From contig QXEO01000149.1 in assembly GCA_007115705.1 (NCBI GenBank), forward strand, positions 794,450-858,449: a DNA stretch of 64,000 nt. Direction: 5' to 3'. This document shows positions 40,859 through 51,361 of the stretch, one piece after another. This DNA comes from Dactylis glomerata. Taxonomy: Eukaryota; Streptophyta; Magnoliopsida; Poales; Poaceae. Under the pieces are notes generated by a model. It did no database searches, had not been told where the DNA came from, and saw nothing but the letters and a program-made list of their open reading frames with translations. Made by a program: the position numbers and the translations under genes. Position 1 is the stretch's first letter, and each line of letters starts with the position of its first letter.

Positions 40859-43800
40859 GAAAGCGAGCTCATCAGCTTCCTCCGTGAGAATCGGGATATC
40901 TTTGCATGGTCTACTTCGGACCTGCAAGGTGTGCCGAGGGAGCTGGCTGAGCACGCATTGCACGTGAGACCCGATGCTAAGCCAGTGAAGCAGCCGCTCC
41001 GGCGGAATGCCGGCGATAGAAGGAAAGCCATATGGGAGGAAGTGGCCAGGCTCTTAGCCTCTGGCTTTATCAAGGAAGTACTTCATCCGGATTGGGTGTC
41101 TAATCCGGTTTTGGTGGAAAAGAAGAAAGATGAGCCCGCCATAGTGAAAGTATGGCGGATGTGTGTTGATTACACCAACTTGAATAAGGCATGTCCTAAA
41201 GATCCATTCCCGCTCCCTCGGATCGATCAAGTGATTGATTCCACAGCCGGATGTGAACTGTTATCATTTGTAGATGCCTATTCTGGTTTCCACCAGATCC
41301 CCTTGTATGAGCCAGATCAAATAAAGACATCCTTTATTACCCCGTACGGGGCTTATTGCTATCTCACTATGCCGTTCGGTTTAAGAAATGCCGGCGCAAC
41401 TTACCAAAGGTGTATGCAAAAGTGTTTGCACGATCAGATAGATAAAAATGTGCAGGTATATGTCGATGATATCGTCATAAAAACCAAGGAGAGCAAGACT
41501 CTCATAGATGATCTCCGGGAAACCTTTGGGAACCTGAGGAGATTCCGGATGAAGTTGAATCCGGCTAAGTGCACCTTTGGTGTGCCGGCGGGCAAGTTGC
41601 TCGGTTTCCTTGTTTCCAGCCGGGGTATTGAGGTGAATCCCGGCAAGATTCGTGCCATAGAAAGGATGAAGCCGCCGACAGATTTGAGGGAAGTACAGAA
41701 GTTCACTGGGTGCCTCGCATCCCTGAGCCGCTTCATAAGCCGGCTGGGAGAGAAAGCTCTGCCGTTATATCAGTTGATGAAAAAGTCCGACACATTTGTC
41801 TGGACAACGCAAGCAGATGCAGCTTTCAAGGAATTGAAACAGTTGTTGTCAACAGCGCCGGTATTAGCGTCTCCGATGCCCCGGGAGCCAATGTTGCTCT
41901 ATATAGCGGCAACCAACCGAGTTGTCAGTGCTGTGGTGGTAGTAGAGCGAGAGGAAGGAGGCAAAACCGTGCAGCGGCCGGTATATTATCTGAGTGAAGT
42001 CCTCTCCACCTCAAAGCAAAATTACCCCCACTATCAGAAGATGACCTATGGTGTCTATATGGCGGCCAAGAAGCTCAAGCATTACTTCCAAGAGCATCCA
42101 ATCCGGGTAGTGGCCGAGGCCCCTATCTCGGAAATTATAGGCAACAAAGATGCCAGCGGCCGGATAGCAAAGTGGGCAATAGAGCTTTCACCATATACAC
42201 CGCAGTACGATAAGAGGGATACAATCAAGTCCCAGGTCTTGGCTGATTTCTTTATTGACTGGGCCGAGATACAGTATGAGCCACCATTGCCAGATGCCAA
42301 TTATTGGAGGATGCATTTCGATGGGTCCAAGACAATCCATGGCTTGGGTGCCGGCATAGTTCTCAGTTCACCAAAGAATGACCAGCTGAGATACGTCCTG
42401 CAGATTCACTTTGCAGCATCAAATAATGTGGCGGAATATGAGGCACTTGTGCATGGCCTGAAGGTGTCTAAGGACATAGGAATTCGCCGGATTATGTGCT
42501 TCGGTGATTCTGACTTAGTGATTCAGCAGTGTTCCGGCATATGGGACGCGCATGATGCTAACATGGCATCATACCGTTTCCTAGTGCAGCAGTTAAGTGG
42601 TTACTTTGAAGGTTGTGAGTTCCGGCACGTTCTCCGGGCTCAGAACGATGCAGCCGATGCATTATCCAAGCTGGGGTCTTCCCGAGATTCAATCCCGCCC
42701 GGCATTTCGCTGGAGCATCTGAGGAAGCCATCGATCAAACCCTCGCCGGAGTCATCCTCCATTTATGTCCCGCCAGGTCCAGACGAAGCAGTTCCAATGG
42801 AGATAGATGCCGGAGCCAGGACGGATAACCCGGGGACTGTTTCCTCAGTCCCGGGGACTGGGCCGGCATATGCTGTTAGTACAGTATTCCGGAGCAAAAC
42901 TAAAGGCAAGGGTAAAATGTGCCAAGAGGTTGTGCCGGTATACCCGGGGACTGCTCCGGCATACCCGGGGACTGATTCTTCAGTCCCGGGGACTTCGCAG
43001 CCCATGGAGATCGATTATGTGTCGGTCGAAATGATGGAAATAGATCAGGCAGTGTTCACTGTCAGGGAAGTGCCCTCATGGGCACGTCCTATCATGAACT
43101 TCATGGTGGATGGTCAAGTGCCGGCGGATGAAACCGAGGCCCGCCGGGTTATAAGGAGATCCAAAGCGTATACCATCATCAACAAAGAAATATACAAGAG
43201 AAGTACCACCGGAGTATTGCAGAGATGTGTCGAATCTGCGGAGGGTCTGGAGATGCTCCGGGAAATTCACCAGGGGGAGTGTGGTCACCATGCTTCGTCC
43301 AGGGCATTGGTGGCAAAGGTATTCCGGCATGGCTTCTATTGGCCAACGGCACTGCAAGAGGCAGAAAACTTGGTCCGGAAATGTAATGGGTGTCAAAGAT
43401 ATGCCCACCAGATTCATCAGCCGGCATCTGCCCTGAAAACTATCCCAATAACCTGGCCCTTTGCTGTTTGGGGCCTGGATATGGTCGGGGCTTTTAAGCC
43501 GGCCAGAGGGAAAATGACCCATATCCTGGTCATGGTGGACAAGTTCACCAAGTGGATTGAAGTGAAGCCCATAAGCAAGTGTGATGGTCACACAGCAGTG
43601 AAATTCTTAAAGGATATAATCTTGAGATATGGTGTTCCTCATAGCATCATCACTGACAATGGGTCAAACTTTGCCCAAGGGCCATTTGCCAGATTTTGTG
43701 AGGAAGTGGGAATCCGGCTGGACGTTGCGTCGGTTGCCCACCCTTGTGCCAATGGCCAAGTAGAGAGATCGAATGGGCTAGTATTATCCGGCATAAAACC

Positions 43801-44344
43801 CCGGCTGATAGAGCCCCTGGAGAAAACTCCGGGATGTTGGCTAGATGAGCTGCCAGCAGTGCTGTGGAGTTTAAGAACAACTCCGAATAGATCAACAGGC
43901 TACACACCATTTTTCCTGGTGTATGGAGCAGAAGCTGTGCTTCCAACAGATGTAATACATGATGCACCAAGAATAGTGCTATATACTGAGGAAGAGGCTA
44001 AAGAAGCCAGAGAAAATGATGTTGATCTGCTAGAGGAAGCAAGGGAAATAACTCTGTCAAGAACAGCAGTATATCAGCAGAACCTCAGACGCTATCATGC
44101 GCAGAAGGTAAATCCAAGGAGATTTCAAGAGGGAGATCTAGTACTCCGGCTAAAGCAAGGAACAGAAGGCCGGCATAAGTTAACTCCTCCATGGGAGGGG
44201 CCATTCATTGTGAGCAGAGCTCTGCACAATGATGCCTATTATCTTATAGATGCGCAGGACCCCAAGAAGAATAAGGCGGACAGGTCCGGAGAAGAAACCA
44301 AGAGGCCATGGAACATAGCTCTACTGCGCCCCTTTTACTCCTGA
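40859..44344 (+). CDS. pol: Pol polyprotein of gypsy element 1 (RT, RNase H, aRNase H, integrase)
   Basis: The frame is open from the TAG at 40856 to TGA 44342-44344; the first internal ATG is at 40931. Reverse transcriptase covers about 41000-41780 (CVDYTNLNKACPKDPFPLP, catalytic YVDD near 41458). A Ty3-type RNase H follows (about 41800-42250; YLSEVLS..QNYPHYQK). Then comes a second RNase H with FDGSKTIHGLGAGIV, EYEALVHGL and FGDSDLVIQQ (about 42300-42690), typical of Tat elements. A Pro-rich linker has repeated PGT motifs. Integrase has the HHCC finger (GHHASSRA...CNGCQ, about 43270-43400) and the Asp, Asp, Glu core (LDMVG, TDNGSNF, NGQVERSNG). The frame is intact. Expression would need readthrough of the TAG or internal initiation. 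Confidence 0.93.
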   Translation, partial: ESELISFLRENRDIFAWSTSDLQGVPRELAEHALHVRPDAKPVKQPLRRNAGDRRKAIWEEVARLLASGFIKEVLHPDWVSNPVLVEKKKDEPAIVKVWRMCVDYTNLNKACPKDPFPLPRIDQVIDSTAGCELLSFVDAYSGFHQIPLYEPDQIKTSFITPYGAYCYLTMPFGLRNAGATYQRCMQKCLHDQIDKNVQVYVDDIVIKTKESKTLIDDLRETFGNLRRFRMKLNPAKCTFGVPAGKLLGFLVSSRGIEVNPGKIRAIERMKPPTDLREVQKFTGCLASLSRFISRLGEKALPLYQLMKKSDTFVWTTQADAAFKELKQLLSTAPVLASPMPREPMLLYIAATNRVVSAVVVVEREEGGKTVQRPVYYLSEVLSTSKQNYPHYQKMTYGVYMAAKKLKHYFQEHPIRVVAEAPISEIIGNKDASGRIAKWAIELSPYTPQYDKRDTIKSQVLADFFIDWAEIQYEPPLPDANYWRMHFDGSKTIHGLGAGIVLSSPKNDQLRYVLQIHFAASNNVAEYEALVHGLKVSKDIGIRRIMCFGDSDLVIQQCSGIWDAHDANMASYRFLVQQLSGYFEGCEFRHVLRAQNDAADALSKLGSSRDSIPPGISLEHLRKPSIKPSPESSSIYVPPGPDEAVPMEIDAGARTDNPGTVSSVPGTGPAYAVSTVFRSKTKGKGKMCQEVVPVYPGTAPAYPGTDSSVPGTSQPMEIDYVSVEMMEIDQAVFTVREVPSWARPIMNFMVDGQVPADETEARRVIRRSKAYTIINKEIYKRSTTGVLQRCVESAEGLEMLREIHQGECGHHASSRALVAKVFRHGFYWPTALQEAENLVRKCNGCQRYAHQIHQPASALKTIPITWPFAVWGLDMVGAFKPARGKMTHILVMVDKFTKWIEVKPISKCDGHTAVKFLKDIILRYGVPHSIITDNGSNFAQGPFARFCEEVGIRLDVASVAHPCANGQVERSNGLVLSGIKPRLIEPLEKTPGCWLDELPAVLWSLRTTPNRSTGYTPFFLVYGAEAVLPTDVIHDAPRIVLYTEEEAKEARENDVDLLEEAREITLSRTAVYQQNLRRYHAQKVNPRRFQEGDLVLRLKQGTEGRHKLTPPWEGPFIVSRALHNDAYYLIDAQDPKKNKADRSGEETKRPWNIALLRPFYS

Positions 44345-44995
44345 GCAACACAATGTATGTATTTCCATATTTTCCTTTGTATGCCGGCGTGTTGTGCCGG
44401 CACAAGACTAATGAATGAAATACCGGCATCCCGAAGAAGCCGGGTAACTAGCTCCGAGGTATATTTGTTGTTTATTTACAGTTTTTTGTTATATGCCGGC
44501 TGGCTTTATTTGAATGTTTCCTATGTCGGCCTAGTAATGTGTCGGCACCAAAGGCCACTCTTCGACTCAGCTGCTGTCCGAAACCCGGCTTCATGGCTAG
44601 CAAGAGTAGATGCCGGAGATTGTCTACACATGGAAAACGGCTAAGGAAATACAAAGCAAGCGAACCGACATTTTCGTTAAAGCTAAAGTTAAAATTTAAA
44701 GTGTCGGATGATTTGAAGTCTAAGTCTCAAAGTTAAAGTACTGTATGTTCGAGGAAGCAACCTTGAGACTCATACGTCGAAAGCCAATTGAGGTAGACAA
44801 GCAGCCAAGGTTGTGAAATTGAGGAAACAGGAAAACAACTCGGTGACTTAGCCAAAAGATGATCCGGCATTAGTAACAAGCAAACCAAGATAAAACTTGT
44901 TCAGGTAGCAAACCAAAGGAAATTAAGCGTGTATATTACATCTGCACCCGGTATACCGGGGATCTGATAAAACTTAAAGTTTTTATGCTGCAAAG
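44345..44995. other. Spacer between pol and the convergent antisense gene
   Basis: No coding sequence is supported. Pol (plus) and the antisense gene (minus) end tail to tail here, so the 3' ends of both transcripts probably lie in this stretch. It has several CCGGCAT words. Confidence 0.6.
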
Positions 44996-47900
44996 TCAAG
45001 GACCAGGGGCAGAAGCAGAGGCGCCGGCTGGTGGAGCAGTGGCGGTGGAGATGTCGGCTTCAGGAGTGCCGGACCCAGCAGATGGAATGGAGCCATCACC
45101 TCCGCCCGGGGCAGATGCCTGTTCCGGGACATCAGTGTCGGCCTCTTCAGCTTCATCTTCATCCTGGCTGGAGTCGGAGCCCTCAGCAGCGGCGGATGTC
45201 CCGGCATCGTCCTTCTTCTCCGGCTCACGGATATCCCGAACGAAGGCGTCGGTGTCGGCATAGTCCACATAGCTGTGGGCCAGCTCCCGTCGGCGCCGGA
45301 TGTGTTCCGGATCCGTGGTCCAGATGGATCCTTCGCGCACAGTGCGCAAAGTCTCCAAGTCAGCCTTTTCATACCAGGACAAGAAGTAGCTGAGAGCTTC
45401 GTCAGCTCCAACCCTCGCGCCGGAATCTCGCCACTCCCGGAGGCGAACCTTGGCCAGCTGCAGATCGTTGCCGAGGTCGACGGGATCAGTGGGAGTCCTT
45501 TGTCCCGGCCAGAGGGCAGAGAATGCCTCCTGGGCGCCATATAAGAGTTCTTCGGTGTAGAGCGTCATGGCGTTTTTCCGGGACTGCAGAGCCAGCAGCT
45601 GCTCCGACATGTCCCAGTTGGGCGAGTCAACCGGAACACCCCGGCTTTCTCGATCCAACTGCAAAGCCCTCTCAACGTCTTCGACGGAAGCGGGAAACAT
45701 GTCTGAGGAATAGAAACAATGTTAGCAAAAGGAGAATATGCCGGAGAGAATTACACTATGTCGGGAAGGATAAAGGGAAAGGATTTGAAGCTTACTGGCA
45801 AGGTCGGCATTCAGCTGTGCAACTGTAACCTCCCATTTGGTGGCCTGCTCCTTCAGGCTATCCAGTTCAGCGTGGGCGTTGGAGGCATCAGTCTCGGAGG
45901 TGACAAGCAGGGACTGGGTTTTCTTCAGTAGGCCCTCCCTCTGTTCCTTTTCGTCCAGAAGCTCGGTGATCCGGCCCTTCAGCTGCTCAACCTCGGCCTT
46001 GTGACCGGCATCCCGGTCGTCCAGTTGCTTGGCTACATCCACTGAGGACACACAGTCCTGGTGGCGTGCCTCCAGTGCAGCTTTCTCGTCTGAAAAGATT
46101 TGAAGTCAAAACAAGGATTTGAAGAAAGAAAACAGTGAAAAGATTAAAGGATTTGAAGTACAGAAGGATTAGTTCAAGGTTAAGAGGATCCGGCATACCA
46201 GTAAGTTCCTTCACTCTCTTGGTAAGCTCGGTGACTTGTGCTTCGGCACCAGCTGCCAAATGTCAGACAAAGATTAGGTGTCGGCATATTAAGATGTGCC
46301 GGCCAGAGGACTATTGAGAAGGGCAAGGTATGTCGGCTGAAATTACCTTTCTGGGACAGTTCCAGCTGGAGCTTGCTGTGTGCGTCGGAAAGCTTCCGAT
46401 GCTCGCACACCAAGTCATGGAACATGTCGGCACGGGCGTTATTCATGCGCTGCAAAAGTATTAGGATTTGAAGGGATATGAGATAACTAAAGCATGCCAG
46501 TACAGTTGAAGATTATATGAACTATTTATGCTATAGGAGATCCGGCACAGGTGCTGCGCACCTATCCCGGCTCTCGGTGACTAGGATTTGAAGCTCGAAT
46601 CGAGCTTATATCTCGGTCAGGAGGATTTGAAAAATAATTGAGATGTGAAATTGTAGAGACCCGGCACAGGTGCTGCGCACCTATCCCGGCTCTCGGTGAC
46701 TAGGATTTGAAGCTCGAATCGAGCTCATATGTCGGAAAGTTAATTGCAAAAGCAGCTAAGTGCAAAAGGTCTTGGAAAATCCCGGATGTCCGTATCCCGG
46801 ACAGCCGACATTTTCGGGGACTGGGGATATCTATATGTAAAGGACTTACGTTGGTGGCATCGGCCAGGCGATGAAGTCGTTGCTGAAGACTGAGAAGTTC
46901 GCAGGCAATAGGAATGGGCTTCGCGGCCAGGATATCAGCTGGGTTGCCGGTGGCCGAAGCTTCGGCCTGTTTCTTCTTCTTGGATTCAGCTGTGTCCAGG
47001 GAGTCGGCGTCATTCCATTTCTCGCAGCGCTCCTTGAGAGACCCGAGGCTTTGGTCACTCTTTGTCACCAGGGGGATGATGCCCTCAAGTTCTGGCGTGT
47101 CGAAGAAGTTGCGCCGGTAGCCAGGCCGGGCTGCTGCCCTGCCAAGATGCAGGGCCAGAGCAGAACTGGTCCGAGGCGTTGCCTTAGGAGGAGCAGTGGC
47201 GGCGGATGGAGTGCCGGACTTGGTCGGCTGGATCTTCAATGTGCCGGACTTGGCCGGGGCAGAGGTCTTGGCCGGCGCCGTGGTCTTGGCCGGTGCAGGA
47301 GTCGTTTCAGCAGAAGGAGTTTTGGGCACGGGCTGTTCCGGCGCGGCCGGTGCATCTTGGCCAGCAGAGGCAGGATCCGGAATAGTCCGGACTTCCGGCA
47401 CTAAAGGGCCTTTACCCTTGATGTCTGCTCCGGCGTCTTCAGTTGTGCCGGCGTCGCTGGTGGGCGCGCCGGAGTCTGGTGCTTCTTGGTGGGCTCCTGT
47501 GTCCATGTGGACATCAGGAGCCGGAGGTTCCTGTTGAGCCCCCGAGTCCATGTGGACGTCGGGGGCAGAGGTGTCTTGTTCCGGCGGAGGAACGTCCTTC
47601 GCCGGGGAGGAGGTCTTGTCGGGCGCAGGCGAGGATGCCGGCGCCGGGGAGGTCGTGTGGCTGGCAGAGGGTATGTCGGAGGTAGCAGTGGCCGCGGGCT
47701 TGGTAACTTTCGGGTCGCCACTCGAGCCAGAAGCTTGTTCCGGCGCAAGAGGAGCTCTGAAAGAGAAAAAACGCCAAGTCAATAATGCAAGCAAGAGATA
47801 TGTCGGAAATGAAACAAGCAGAAGGAACTTACCCCGCGGCGACAGGTCTCGGTTTCTTCAGTATGGGCACGCCGACCTTCTGCCTCTTCGACTTCTGAGG

Positions 47901-49405
47901 TGTGTCGGGCTGGGGCTTCACCCCTCGCTTCCGGCCGGCACGTCCGCCGGTGGAAGGAGGTCCCTGGTTCAGAGGGGCGGCGTCGATAACCATATCGTCC
48001 GGGATAGCTGAGGACGGCATTGGAAACTCGTAAGCAATAGGTGTTTCTGGAAAGGCATACGCAAGTGGCATCGGGTCATAGTACAGCAGGATCTCCTCGT
48101 CAGAATCAATCTCACTCCGGTCTTGAGTATAATGCCGGGATGAAGAGCCCTTACCCATGGCAGCTGCAGCACGGGTGCTCCTGGGAAGCTTATCCCAATG
48201 ATCCGGATCTTCAACATCCGCAACAGTGCGGTCCGCCGCGATCTTGATCCGGGAGTTCTCCATGGCTTGGAAGCTGAATTTCTGTATAAACAGCAAAGTC
48301 AAGTATTCAGACAAGGAAATATGCCGGTGGAAGAGGTATGTCGGATCAATATGATATGTGTCGGCAAACAGACATGTGTCGGCTTAAGTATCTATGTGCC
48401 GGACATGGACTTTATGTATCGGATAAGATGGTTTACCGTTGGGGCGGGCCTATCCCGGCTGTATGGTTCTAGCCCCCAGGCAAAAGTGGCCTGAGAGGAC
48501 TTGCAGACATCCTTAATCCGGCGCAGAATGTCGGCCGGAGTCAGCTCGTGTGTGGAGTGCCGGGTGGGGTCCATTGGCCCGCTCATCTGGCAGATCTTGT
48601 GCGACCGGCGCTGCAGAGGGGAGACGCGCCGGCTTATATAGCAGGCCACCAGGTCTTGAGGAGTAAGACCGGCATCCCGGAGCTCGCCCTTAACCCGGTG
48701 AAGCGCATTCACCGGCATCACCGAGTTCTTCGGGTTGTAGGTCCAGTTCGTCATAGCCAAGGGTGGCTCGTCCACAAATGGCGGCAGGTTGAGCAGATCC
48801 TCGTCGGTGGTGTTCTTGACGTAGAAGAAGCTTTTCTGCCACTTCTTGCAAGATTCCAGGAGCTCCACCTTGGGGAAGTCCGAGCCCTTTCGGGACATGA
48901 TGGTGGCCGCGCCGCAGAGGGTCATGGGGCGGTCCTTCTTTTCCTGGGCCGTCTCCGGCGGGTCGTCCTTGCTCCGGGGCGGCTCTTGGACGACTTGCTT
49001 CCGCAGTTGGAAGTACTTCGCCCAGCCTTGAGTAAGGGGCTCTATGCCGGCATAGCCCTCGCAAAAAGCAGCGAAGGCAGAGAGGATCATCACGGCATTG
49101 GCCGGGATATGATGAGGTTGTAGGTCGTAGGTGTTGAGGAAGTCCCGGAAGAAGTCCGATGCCGGCAGGCCGAAGCCACGCTCGAAGTGGGCGATGAAGA
49201 CGACGCGTTCGCCAGGTTCAGGTGCCGGCACAGTTTCTCCTGCTGGTAGCCGGCATGCTACGCCCTCCGGGACTCTCCTGGTGGAGGTGACCCAGGATAT
49301 GTCGGCCGGAGTAACCTCCGACCCCTCCCAGCCGGAGCGTCCTTGGGCTCGGGCCGAGGTATCTTCCTCAGAGGCCGAGGTGCCCGTCATGCTTGAAGAT
49401 GCCAT
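44996..49405 (-). CDS. Spliced antisense gene of gypsy element 1 (putative gypsy-type transposon protein), seven coding exons
   Basis: Minus-strand exons: 49405-48437, 48281-47833, 47756-46850, 46449-46347, 46252-46199, 46089-45796, 45702-44996. Every intron is GT-AG and every phase joins, giving 1160 codons without a stop. Exon 1 matches the plant family annotated as putative gypsy type transposon (Pfam Transposase_28): FIAHFERGFGLPASDFF, then PHHIPANAVMILSAFAAFCE. Exon 2 has a basic nuclear-signal-like tract (RKRG..KSKRQK). Exon 3 is Pro/Ala/Ser-rich. Exons 4-6 predict a long coiled coil (LSDAHSKLQLELSQK, QVTELTKRVKEL, KGRITELLDEKEQR). Exon 7 ends in an acidic, Ala/Gly-rich tail. Antisense extra ORFs are known in Tat-lineage elements; their function is unknown. 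The clean frame in a young insertion implies recent constraint. The start is the first ATG after a likely 5'-UTR intron. Confidence 0.85.
46542..46735. repeat. Direct repeat of 75 bp in an intron of the antisense gene
   Basis: 46542-46616 and 46661-46735 are nearly identical: CCGGCACAGGTGCTGCGCAC, then CCGGCTCTCGGTGACTAGG, then GCTCGAATCGAGCT. The repeat contains the palindromes GTGCGCAGCAC-like and AGCTCGAATCGAGCT. AGGATTTGAAG recurs many more times between 46090 and 46720. Confidence 0.85.
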
Positions 49406-49454
49406 CTTAGTGGCCGGGACAAGGCGTGAGAGCCGGAGTCCCGTGATGATATTC

Positions 49455-49717
49455 CTATCAAGGCCGGAGAAAAGAGGGAGGTTAGTCTCTCCGGCATACC
49501 ACTCTCCCCAAGGTTAGCAGAAATCAAAGATCTACCGAGCCAGTTAAAACAGGAAACAAATAAGGGTAAAAATTCTAAGGAAGAACACCTGTGAGCGCTG
49601 TTAGCAATGCTAGTCGAATCCAGAGAGGAACTGCACTAGATCTATGCGGATATGGCTACCAATGAGAAGCTATGAAGAAGCATCAAAGAGGAAGAACAGA
49701 GGGAGAGAGGAACTCAC
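49455..49717 (-). other. Probable 5'-UTR intron of the antisense gene
   Basis: On the minus strand a donor CCG|GTGAGTTCC (after 49718) and an acceptor TTGATAG (before 49454) bracket 263 bp upstream of the ATG at 49405. The upstream exon would run from the TATA box region near 49960. Confidence 0.5.
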
Positions 49718-49989
49718 CGGAGTTTGGCCGACGGCGAAAGAACGACGACGGCGAGCGTACAGAAGAAGATCCAATCTCCCTGCAATGCTGCAGAGAGAAG
49801 AGGCGGCGGCGGCGGCGTCGTCAATGGTGATGCCGTGCGTCGTCGGGCGTCGGCGCCGGAGTAGAGCGGGTCGTCGGCGGCGCTCCTTCTCTGTCCCTCG
49901 GTCCGGCGGCGAAGCGCAAGGGGCAGGAGAGCAGAAGAGGAAGAAGGCACTGTGGCGGGGGTAAAAAGAGCAAGTTTACCCCCACCCCA

Positions 49990-49997
49990 TATTTATA
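49990..49997 (-). promoter_or_regulatory. TATA box of the antisense gene
   Basis: The minus strand reads GGTATAAATATGGGG, a good TATA box, about 590 bp before the ATG and about 275 bp before the putative 5'-UTR donor. The antisense gene would then have its own promoter within the element rather than relying on the LTR. Confidence 0.55.
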
Positions 49998-50430
49998 CCG
50001 AAGAGGCAGGGTCGTGGGGATCGTGGGTAGTGTTCCACTCCCCCGACCGTTCCTGCAGAGAGTCGCCACGTGGCGGCACAGAGTGGGGCGGCGGTTCCGG
50101 TAACCGTGCCATGACGCAATGATGGCAAGGAGTAACTGCACTGTGAACCGTCACATCGTGGGTGACCGTTCGAGGTGGCAGGACAGTTACAAGTTTCGAT
50201 GCAAAGCTGTCAGGCATGGCTTCTCGAGGAAGACTCGTCTATATGTCGGATTAACTGCCCGATGTATATGTTCCGTCCGGAATACCCTCGGGACCGGCCG
50301 GAATAAGTTTTGGAACAGGAACAGAGGCCGGGATATAATCTGATCACCGGGACATAATGAAGAAAGGTATGTTGAACCTGTCGAGGCTCCACAGCTATGA
50401 CTGGGGAACCTCGGCAGCTTCGGGGACTAG

Positions 50431-51356
50431 TGTCGGGGGGATAACCCCCGGTAGGGTCAAGAGACTAGAAAGACACAAAGTCTATGGTTGACTTATGCCG
50501 AGTTATCAAGAAAGGGCCTGGCCGGAATATAAGAGCATCGGCCAGGCCGGCATATGTGTGTATCCCGGCTAATACTTGGATATGCCGGTATAGCCGGAAT
50601 ACTGGTATATGTGTGCCGGCATATACTTAGATATGCCGGCCTAACCATTTGGTGTGTTGTGCAGGAGCAGGGGAGGCCGGATTACCCGACCCTCGTAGGT
50701 CGTTGGTCCGGCATATATGTCCTGGGTATGGCCAACGGTCATATCCGGGATACTTAAGTCAACCAAGGTGTCACATCCCTACAATCAAGGAAGAAAACAT
50801 CCAAGCATGGTAGCAGAGTAAGATGGCAGGGTGCACAGTGGAGGTTACCTACCCTCACTGTGCACAAGTACGAGCTCACCGCACAGAGGTAAGGCCACAG
50901 TTCAAGAGGTACAAGGTACAGGGATATGGCGTCCCATCGAGAGCAATCAGGGGCGAAGTCAAGGGTCTCTGCCATCGTCACCAGCTCCTGTTTGGAGTGT
51001 AGCCCGTGTCTTGTGGTCTTGTATGACCGTTGTAACCCTGGCCACCACTATATAAGGTGGCATAGGGAGCCCTGGTAAAGGGTTGGTCACTCTGTGTTCC
51101 TACACTTAGCAGTTCATCTTCCTTCTCTAGCAGAGAGCTTGGAAGCACCATTGTTGTGTACTACATCGACCCAAATATACAATCAATAGAGCAGGAGTAG
51201 GGGTGTTATCTCCTTACGAGAGCCCCCGAACCTGGGTAGGTCAGTGTCTCTTTCTGTCGTGCTTTTTAGCTCGTTCCCCTCTCCCGAATCCTCCAGCAGC
51301 TAGTTCGGCCCCCATTTAAGCCATCCTATGGCATATGTTGTTTCACCACGACGACA
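50431..51356 (+). repeat. 3' LTR of gypsy element 1 (926 bp)
   Basis: It starts TGTCGGGGGGATAACC and ends ACGACGACA. It carries the same TATATAAG (51049-51056). By eye it differs from the 5' LTR at 51186 (A for G) and 51240 (G for A), and has one extra C near 51224. A weak purine stretch CGGGGACTAG lies directly before it. Confidence 0.95.
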
Positions 51357-51361
51357 GAGAG
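51357..51361. repeat. Target-site duplication (right) of gypsy element 1
   Basis: GAGAG is identical to 36394-36398. Host sequence continues with CGTGAGAGGGGGTGG. Confidence 0.95.

Larger units (their letters stand above)
36399..51356 (+). mobile_element. Gypsy element 1: complete, young Ty3/gypsy Tat-lineage LTR retrotransposon
   Basis: The element is 14,958 bp, TG...CA bounded, with a 5-bp GAGAG duplication. Domain order gag, protease, reverse transcriptase, RNase H, second (archaeal-type) RNase H, integrase places it in Ty3/gypsy. The second RNase H marks the Tat lineage. About 6 kb between pol and the 3' LTR is occupied by a spliced gene on the opposite strand. The plus-strand coding region has a single in-frame stop and no frameshift. 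The LTRs are almost identical. Together this means a recent insertion that could still be active. Confidence 0.95.
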
